This document shows, in pieces, positions 58,987 to 64,000 of a stretch of DNA of 64,000 bases. Each line of letters opens with the position of its first letter. Position 1 is the stretch's first letter. Where the stretch lies: contig RPGP01000040.1 of assembly GCA_004193555.1 (NCBI GenBank), positions 377,127 through 441,126 on the forward strand, written 5' to 3'. Under the pieces are notes generated by a model. The model saw only the letters and a list, made by a program, of their open reading frames with translations, was not told the origin of the DNA and did no database searches. The position numbers and the translations under genes are program-made. Source of the DNA: Desulfobacteraceae bacterium Eth-SRB1 (GTDB lineage: Bacteria > Desulfobacterota > Desulfobacteria > Desulfobacterales > ETH-SRB1).

Positions 58987-60507
58987 ATGATGCGAAAAAT
59001 TGTTTTTAGAAGCTTTATGGCAAAAATGGTCACAGCGTGTTTCCTGGCGACCGCATTGTTACTCACTGCTCACGTTTACCCTGTTTGGGCCGAAACTGCT
59101 CTTCATGAAGGTACTCCGGCCAAGTACACTTTCTTTTTTATTGGTGATGGAATGGCTATGTCCCAGCGAACAGCCGCCGAAATGTATATGTCGTCGAAGG
59201 AAAAAGGCTCAAAAAAGGTTTTGCTGCTTATGAATCAATTCCCGGCACAAGGCATGACCACTACGCATGCCGCCAACAGGTTTATTACAGGCTCAGCAGC
59301 GGCCGGCACAGCCCTCGCATGCGGGATAAAGACCAACATTAACTATATTAGTGTTGATCCGGATTTTAAGACGGTGAAAACAATGGCTGAGATGGCAAAA
59401 GAAAAGGGCATGAAGGTGGGAATCGTCTCAAGTGTTTCCATCGACCATGCAACACCTGCCAGTTTTTATGCCCACCAACCTACTCGTAAGATGTACCATG
59501 AGATCGGTATGGATCTTGCGAAGAGCGGCTTCGACTACTTTGCCGGCGGCGGTCTTAAGGACCCCACGGGCAAGAAATCCAAGAAACCCCTTGGCGACAC
59601 CTTGCGCGTTGCAAAGAAAAATGGTTACAGAATTGTGGAAAACAGACGTAAGTTTATGGCTCTGACAAAAAGGTCCGGCAAAGTTATCGCCTTTAACAAA
59701 AATCTTCCCGATGGCAAGGCCCTTCCATATCACATGGACAACACTTCTGAAGACATTACCCTTGCGGAATTTACTAAAAAGGGAATCGAACTGTTAGATA
59801 ATTCTAAAGGTTTTTTCATGATGGTCGAAGGTGGAAAGATAGACTGGGCCTGCCACGCAAATGACGCAGTCGCTTCCATAAAAGACACCCTGGCGTTTGA
59901 TGAGGCAATTGGAGTGGCATATGACTTCTATGAGAAACATCCGGATGAAACATTGATTGTCGTTACGGGCGACCATGAGTGCGGCGGTCTGACACTTGGA
60001 TTTGCGGGCACTGCGTATGCATCGCATTTCGATATACTAAAAAACCAGAAAGTTTCTTTTAAGGTATTTACAAACAAAATAATGGCTGAATATAAAAAAG
60101 CCCACGCCGGAAAGGCTCAGTTTGAAGATATGATTCCTATTTTAAAGAAATATTTCGGACTGGAAGCGGCAGGTAAAGGGCAATTGGCCCTCAAGGACTA
60201 TGAGCTTGCCGAGCTCAGGAGGGCTTTTATCCAGAGTATGGCCGAAGTGAAAATCAACAAGGGAACTGCCGACTATCTCCTGTACGGTGGATACGACCCT
60301 TTTACCGTGAAAATCACACATGTTCTGAATCGTAAGGCGGGTCTGGCCTGGACATCTTACTCTCATACCGGTGTGCCCGTGCTTACTTCCGCCATCGGGG
60401 TGGGTGCAGAAACCTTCAATGGTTACTACGATAACACCGATGTGGCAAAAAAGCTCATGGCTGTCATGGGAGCGCTTGGCGAGATGAAGCTGGCCGTAAA
60501 CTGGTAA
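58987..60507 (+). CDS. phoA: alkaline phosphatase
   Basis: 506 residues with a signal peptide (MVTACFLATALLLTAHVYPV, cut near WAE-T). FFIGDGMAMSQ (about 51-61) gives the metal Asp, ITGSAAAGTALACG (about 98-111) the nucleophile Ser, HATPASFYAHQ the metal His region, and VVTGDHECGGLTLG the late Asp/His pair. Asp before the nucleophile in E. coli PhoA (DSA) is Gly here. AAGGAG is six bases before the ATG. It is periplasmic and releases phosphate from esters for uptake by Pst. Confidence 0.93.
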   Translation: MMRKIVFRSFMAKMVTACFLATALLLTAHVYPVWAETALHEGTPAKYTFFFIGDGMAMSQRTAAEMYMSSKEKGSKKVLLLMNQFPAQGMTTTHAANRFITGSAAAGTALACGIKTNINYISVDPDFKTVKTMAEMAKEKGMKVGIVSSVSIDHATPASFYAHQPTRKMYHEIGMDLAKSGFDYFAGGGLKDPTGKKSKKPLGDTLRVAKKNGYRIVENRRKFMALTKRSGKVIAFNKNLPDGKALPYHMDNTSEDITLAEFTKKGIELLDNSKGFFMMVEGGKIDWACHANDAVASIKDTLAFDEAIGVAYDFYEKHPDETLIVVTGDHECGGLTLGFAGTAYASHFDILKNQKVSFKVFTNKIMAEYKKAHAGKAQFEDMIPILKKYFGLEAAGKGQLALKDYELAELRRAFIQSMAEVKINKGTADYLLYGGYDPFTVKITHVLNRKAGLAWTSYSHTGVPVLTSAIGVGAETFNGYYDNTDVAKKLMAVMGALGEMKLAVNW

Positions 60508-60607
60508 AAATCTTTCTGAAACCAGCCCAATGGAAGGTTTCTTTACTGAACAGTGAGACACCTTCCTTGTGAGTTTTTTCCAGGGCAAGGCCTGGGGTGC
60601 TGAAAAT

Positions 60608-61792
60608 ATGAACTTGACGCAGGTATTGGACAAACTGCCTGATCGGATTTTAATTAAGGAAAGATCGTACTTCCGATGGAAACGGGATGCCGTCCTCGCA
60701 GCAGTGTTTTCCGTTCTTACACTTGTTCTATGTTTTATCCCAACCGGCTTTGAAGAGCTCCAGCCAAAGAATTCCGTTAGATGTAGAGGGCGCATCATAG
60801 ACGTGGACAATTCCGAGGTCAAACAGTTCGGTATCGTCAAGATTGGAACCCAGGATCTCACTGTTCAAATTCTTGACGGCCCATTTGCCGGCGAAAAAGT
60901 GCGCGCTGATAACGAGATTATCGGCAAGCTGGAGCTGGACAAGGTTTTCAAGGTCAACGATACAGCGCTGATGGTGCTATCACTCAAAGATGGCGAGATT
61001 TTCTATGCCAATGCCCAGGACCACTTTCGTCTCCATATTGAACTGGTTTTGTTGATTTGCTTTTGTCTTCTCCTTGTTTCCTTTGCAGGCTGGACCGGCG
61101 CCAAGGCCCTATTGTCATTCATCTTTTCCGCTTTGACTATCTGGAAAATCCTGATTCCCTTGTTTCTTAAAAACGTTGATCCCATCGCGGTGTCACTGGC
61201 CGTGGTCACAGTTTTAACAGCAGCGATAATATTCCTGGTAGGTGGCTTAACGCGGCGCGGTCTGGTTGCTTTTTTGGGCGCTTTTTTCGGTATTATAACA
61301 ACGTGTGTGCTTGCCTTAACCTTTTCCAGGGGCTTTCATTTGCACGGAGCAATCAAGCCGTTTTCCGAATCACTTCTTTATTCCGGCTTTCCCCATCTCA
61401 ATCTAACGAGAATCTTCCTGGCCGGTATTTTTATGGCTTCGGCCGGCGCCGTCATGGACCTGGCTATGGACGTTGCGGCAAGCATGCATGAGGTGGCGCT
61501 CAAAAAACCGGATATCTCCTTCACCGAGGCCGTACGATCCGGGTTTCGTGTTGGCAGAGCCGTTGTGGGAACGATGACGACTACATTGCTTTTTGCCTAC
61601 TCCGGAGGCTACATAACTTTAATGATGGTCTACATGGCACAGGGCGTGCCTCTGGCGAACTTCTTCAACCTTAACTATGTAGCTGCAGAAGTCCTGTGCA
61701 CCGTTATAGGAAGCTTCGGTTTGGTGACAGTGGCGCCGTTTACCGCCGTAACCGGGGCTCTGATCTATACGAAACGAGGAAATCAAAACTGA
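60608..61792 (+). CDS. YibE/F-family membrane protein
   Basis: 394 residues from ATG 60608; an upstream in-frame extension is possible. One N-terminal helix (AVLAAVFSVLTLVLCFIP), a soluble beta part of about 110 residues, then about seven helices. ASAGAVMDLAMDVAASMHEV (about 279-298) and GRAVVGTMTTTLLFAYSGGY are the conserved YibE/F segments. No biochemical function is established for the family. It sits within the Pho-type block. Confidence 0.85.
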   Translation: MNLTQVLDKLPDRILIKERSYFRWKRDAVLAAVFSVLTLVLCFIPTGFEELQPKNSVRCRGRIIDVDNSEVKQFGIVKIGTQDLTVQILDGPFAGEKVRADNEIIGKLELDKVFKVNDTALMVLSLKDGEIFYANAQDHFRLHIELVLLICFCLLLVSFAGWTGAKALLSFIFSALTIWKILIPLFLKNVDPIAVSLAVVTVLTAAIIFLVGGLTRRGLVAFLGAFFGIITTCVLALTFSRGFHLHGAIKPFSESLLYSGFPHLNLTRIFLAGIFMASAGAVMDLAMDVAASMHEVALKKPDISFTEAVRSGFRVGRAVVGTMTTTLLFAYSGGYITLMMVYMAQGVPLANFFNLNYVAAEVLCTVIGSFGLVTVAPFTAVTGALIYTKRGNQN

Positions 61793-61805
61793 CACGTTAA
61801 AGCTG

Positions 61806-61928
61806 GTGCCTGAACGAAAAGTCCGGTTTTTGGTAGGTTGGGTTGAGCGAATATCAAGCAATTACCAAAATATGGTTTCAGTGAGCAAAACCCAACAAAT
61901 CATGTGGCAGGACTTTTCGTTCAGGCAC
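61806..61928. mobile_element. MITE-like palindromic element, copy 2 (123 bp)
   Basis: Perfect 19-bp terminal inverted repeats (GTGCCTGAACGAAAAGTCC and its complement). AAGCT occurs on both sides (61800-61804, 61929-61933). The interior has GGTTGGGTTGAGC and GAGCAAAACCCAAC, which is partly shared with copy 1 (TTGTTGGGTTTTGC). Confidence 0.75.
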
Positions 61929-61961
61929 AAGCTAATAAAAACAAGAAAAGGACGGTAAGCT

Positions 61962-62147
61962 ATGAAAAAAATAGTGATCGTAACCAGCCGGCCAGAGCCT
62001 GATCACAGTTTACTTGCATCGATCAATACCCTGTTCCCTGAATGTGAAGTCCAGATTGTTTTCAAAGAGAATGAGACTATCGCGGTCTGTCCTGCCGGTA
62101 TCTCTTCGGATCAATTAATGGCTCATACGGGAGATATTGAAATTTAA
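61962..62147 (+). CDS. small uncharacterised protein
   Basis: 61 residues; AAAGGACGG precedes the ATG. It starts MKKIVIVTSRPEPDHSLLAS and has two Cys, FPECEVQIV and AVCPAGI. The alternating hydrophobic strands suggest a small alpha/beta fold. I do not recognise it. Its place between YibE/F and the second pstS suggests a phosphate-block accessory. Confidence 0.5.
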   Translation: MKKIVIVTSRPEPDHSLLASINTLFPECEVQIVFKENETIAVCPAGISSDQLMAHTGDIEI

Positions 62148-62154
62148 TCCCGCC

Positions 62155-62182
62155 TTAATAACACTGTAACATTAGGATAAAA
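62155..62182 (+). promoter_or_regulatory. predicted Pho box upstream of second pstS
   Basis: TTAATA 62155, GTAACA 62166, ATAAAA 62177 at 11-bp pitch. The first two fit the pattern well. It is about 250 bp before the pstS-like gene and 45 bp before a small hydrophobic frame. Confidence 0.5.
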
Positions 62183-62225
62183 TAAAACATTATTTTCAAT
62201 TGCTCGTGCGCTGAAAGATAATAAT

Positions 62226-62303
62226 TTGAAAGAAATACTTCTTATAATTTGTGCACTTCTTATTGTAGCGGGTTTGATCGTCTTGCAGTTTATATTAATG
62301 TAA
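62226..62303 (+). CDS. possible 25-residue single-helix membrane peptide
   Basis: TTG start; the product is a single hydrophobic stretch, ILLIICALLIVAGLIVLQFI, with a short KE head. No strong ribosome binding site. It follows the predicted Pho box directly, so it might be a small Pho-regulated membrane protein, or chance. Confidence 0.3.
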   Translation: MKEILLIICALLIVAGLIVLQFILM

Positions 62304-62427
62304 AGATCGAAACCCTAATGCTGAGCCGTTGTCGGTAGAATTTTTGCTATGGGGATGAGGACGAAATAACTTCCTCATTTAAGTATCAGCAGGTTGGAGG
62401 ATCGACGTTGGAAAAAAGGTATGAATC

Positions 62428-63294
62428 ATGAAAACCAGAGCAATATGGATTATTATTTCTGTGGTTGCAGCAGCCGGAATAATCAACCTGCCGCTATTTT
62501 TTAATGATGAACAGAATAACAGACTGGACATAAAAGGCTCCACAACGGTGTGCCCGATAATCATGCGGTGTCTTGATCTATTCAAAAAAGATTATTCCGA
62601 GGCCCTGATTACAGTTACTAAAAGCGGTTCAGGTTCAGGCATTGCAGCGCTATTGGATGGCACTGCCGACATTGCCATGTCCTCCAGGCCTTTAACAGAA
62701 AAAGAGAAAAGCATTATTGCTGAAAAAGGGCTGAAAATCGACAGGATAGTTATAGGTCTGGATGGCATTGCGATTATTGTTCATGCCCAAAACCCGATAG
62801 ACCAAATCAGTATCAAACAATTGCGCGATATCTACACAGGTAAGATTACTGACTGGAAAGAATTGGGGTGTACGCCAGGAAAGATTATCCCTGTTTCACG
62901 GGATGTATCCTCCGGCACTTTTGTAATCTTCGGCAAAAAAATACTCGGGTCAGAAAAACTCAGGCCGGATGTCCAGTTGGTTCCCTCCAACCGGGTTATG
63001 GTGCAGTCAGTGGCCGCGAATAAAGAAAGCATTGGTTATGCAGGATTGGGCTATGTTGACAAGAGTGTAAAAGCCCTTGCTGTTAACGGATGTCATACTG
63101 ATCCAACCACTATTAAGAGCGGAAAATATCCTCTATCCAGAGAGCTTTTCCTTTTTACCAGAGATGATTTTTCTGAATTAAAGAAGAATTTTCTTGAATT
63201 TGTCCTCAGTCCTGAGGGGCAGCGTATCGTAAGAGAGGAAGGCTTTGTTGCAGCAACAAATCAATCAAATTCCAAAAAGCGGCATAAAGGCTGA
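62428..63294 (+). CDS. second PstS-family phosphate-binding protein
   Basis: 288 residues with an N-terminal hydrophobic anchor (AIWIIISVVAAAGIINLPLF). KGSTTVCPIIMRCLDLF (about 37-53), SGSGSGIAALLDGTADIAMS (about 66-85) and PVSRDVSSGTFVIFGKK (about 155-171) are the phosphate-site segments. It lacks a PstC/A partner in its own operon, so it may feed the main Pst system, or serve as a sensor input. Its 3' end overlaps the next frame by 47 bp. Confidence 0.88.
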   Translation: MKTRAIWIIISVVAAAGIINLPLFFNDEQNNRLDIKGSTTVCPIIMRCLDLFKKDYSEALITVTKSGSGSGIAALLDGTADIAMSSRPLTEKEKSIIAEKGLKIDRIVIGLDGIAIIVHAQNPIDQISIKQLRDIYTGKITDWKELGCTPGKIIPVSRDVSSGTFVIFGKKILGSEKLRPDVQLVPSNRVMVQSVAANKESIGYAGLGYVDKSVKALAVNGCHTDPTTIKSGKYPLSRELFLFTRDDFSELKKNFLEFVLSPEGQRIVREEGFVAATNQSNSKKRHKG

Positions 63295-63577
63295 TCTTGT
63301 CATTGGATTTGGGCTTTGCCTGTGTATCCTGCTGGCATTATCCGGACTCTACCTTTGGAAAACAGATATATACAAGAAACAGTTCAATACTCTTATTGAG
63401 CAACAGCAGTCTTTTTCTCTCTGCGGCCGGATATCCCTGGAATTAGAACAACAGTCCCGATTTGTACTCTTCCTGGTTCATCAAAATAATTCTGGCAGCA
63501 AAGAGAAGTTCTATCAATCCAGGGAAAGAATAATCGACCTGATGCAAAAGGTCTGGTTGGAAGCCTTGGGCTTATAA
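63248..63577 (+). pseudogene. truncated membrane sensor-type protein
   Basis: About 109 residues from a TTG at 63248 (GAGGAAGG upstream). A membrane helix (LVIGFGLCLCILLALSGLYLW) is followed by a helical extracytoplasmic stretch, LISLELEQ-like (CGRISLELEQQSRFVLFLVH), as in histidine kinases or chemoreceptors. It stops without any signalling domain, then a CCCTGAA heptamer array follows, so it is probably a truncated gene. Confidence 0.45.
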
Positions 63578-63670
63578 TGGTCGCTCCATTTAGTGCATTT
63601 GCCGGCGGTATTATATTTAATTTCCGCAAGAAAGCAGGGAGCGGGGAGTTGGACGTTCATCTTTCAAAAC

Positions 63671-63698
63671 AACCCTGAACCTTGAACCCTGAACAAAG
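63671..63698. repeat. heptamer array (AACCCTG)
   Basis: Four units, AACCCTG, AACCTTG, AACCCTG, AACAAAG. It is the complement of the TTCAGGG units at 56078-56098. Confidence 0.75.
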
Positions 63699-63706
63699 GA
63701 ATATCT

Positions 63707-64000
63707 ATGGAATTTAGAATACCCTTACACGGCAATAAAAAATTGCAGGTTCTGGTGAATCGAATCAATGCGGATCAAGAATTGTTTCAACTTTGGAAAT
63801 GCGCGAATGTCAATGCTGTGGATCGTTCAGGCATTAGTGATCATGGCGAGGTGCATGTTCGTATTGTGGCCAATGCCGCCTTGCGCATTATCCGATTGTT
63901 GGTGAAAGGTGGTGTTGAGCCAAGTGTAGTTGCACATCATGGATTGACCAGCGAAGATGCAGAGTTGATTGTGGTACTGGCAGCCTGCCTGCACGACACG
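63707..64000 (+). CDS. HD-domain phosphohydrolase, cut by window end
   Basis: 98 residues are visible from the ATG at 63707 (AAAGGA upstream). SGISDHGEVHVRIVANAALR (about 41-60) has the first His, and LAACLHDT at the end is the HD motif. The usual metal-dependent phosphohydrolase fold is expected downstream. Relatives act on nucleotides or phosphoesters. The 3' part is outside the window. Confidence 0.75.
   Translation, partial: MEFRIPLHGNKKLQVLVNRINADQELFQLWKCANVNAVDRSGISDHGEVHVRIVANAALRIIRLLVKGGVEPSVVAHHGLTSEDAELIVVLAACLHDT

Overview
The window looks like a chromosomal segment of an anaerobic, Gram-negative member of the Desulfobacterota, most likely Desulfobacterales-like. The lipopolysaccharide genes kdsA, kdsC, lptC, lptA and lptB show an outer membrane. 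The futalosine menaquinone genes mqnC and mqnE, a four-subunit 2-oxoacid:ferredoxin oxidoreductase, a DUF39-type homocysteine biosynthesis protein, two molybdopterin (MoeA) genes, sulfite-exporter-like TSUP proteins and an rpoN-hpf-ptsN block fit that group. The taxon is an inference from gene content; no rRNA gene is present.

Layout. (1) 1-6.7 kb is an accessory/defence region: a small HNH nuclease, a BsuBI/PstI-type restriction-modification pair, rhuM lying between two 5' stubs of hsdR, and a DUF4062/ATP-binding gene pair, all next to a duplicated 3' end of alaS. (2) 6.7-23.5 kb is a core region: alaS, recA, thpR on the minus strand; a homocysteine biosynthesis gene and an M23 peptidase; then on the plus strand kdsA-kdsC-lptC-lptA-lptB-rpoN-hpf-ptsN-EIIA(Man), gap-tpiA-secG and tRNA-Leu(GAG). 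(3) 24-36 kb holds phoBR, a broken DUF4143 ATPase, a nuclease stub, mqnC/mqnE, trmO, a TumE/TumA toxin-antitoxin pair and two copies (one broken) of a TSUP permease. (4) 36-52.5 kb is a minus-strand housekeeping run: MFS permease, phosphomannomutase, uppP, rtcB and archease, a MoeA-PBP fusion and moeA, cmk, hisC, korCBAD and a MinD-like ATPase. (5) 52.8-64 kb is a phosphate block: pstSCAB-phoU on the minus strand, and divergently a STAS protein, an MBL hydrolase, alkaline phosphatase, a YibE/F protein, small ORFs, a second PstS, a truncated membrane protein and an HD-domain protein cut by the window end.

The most coherent regulatory signal is a hexamer of the form (C/T/G)TAA(C/T)N repeated at an exact 11-bp pitch. 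It occurs upstream of phoBR, in three blocks between pstS and the STAS gene, and more weakly before the alkaline phosphatase and the second pstS. I read this as a Pho box in which the half-site differs from the enterobacterial TGTCA and resembles the Bacillus TTAACA type. It ties the phoBR locus at 24 kb to the phosphate block 30 kb away.

The second unusual layer is the intergenic DNA. Many gaps hold degenerate short-period (7-10 nt) tandem arrays, often as inverted arms around a core and sometimes nested inside one another. There are also a small palindromic MITE-like element with two copies and plausible target duplications, and a 75-80 bp element with three copies. Several arrays run into gene ends and supply stop codons or false start extensions. 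A stub resembling the tail of a REP-associated Y1 transposase is present at 6.5-6.7 kb.
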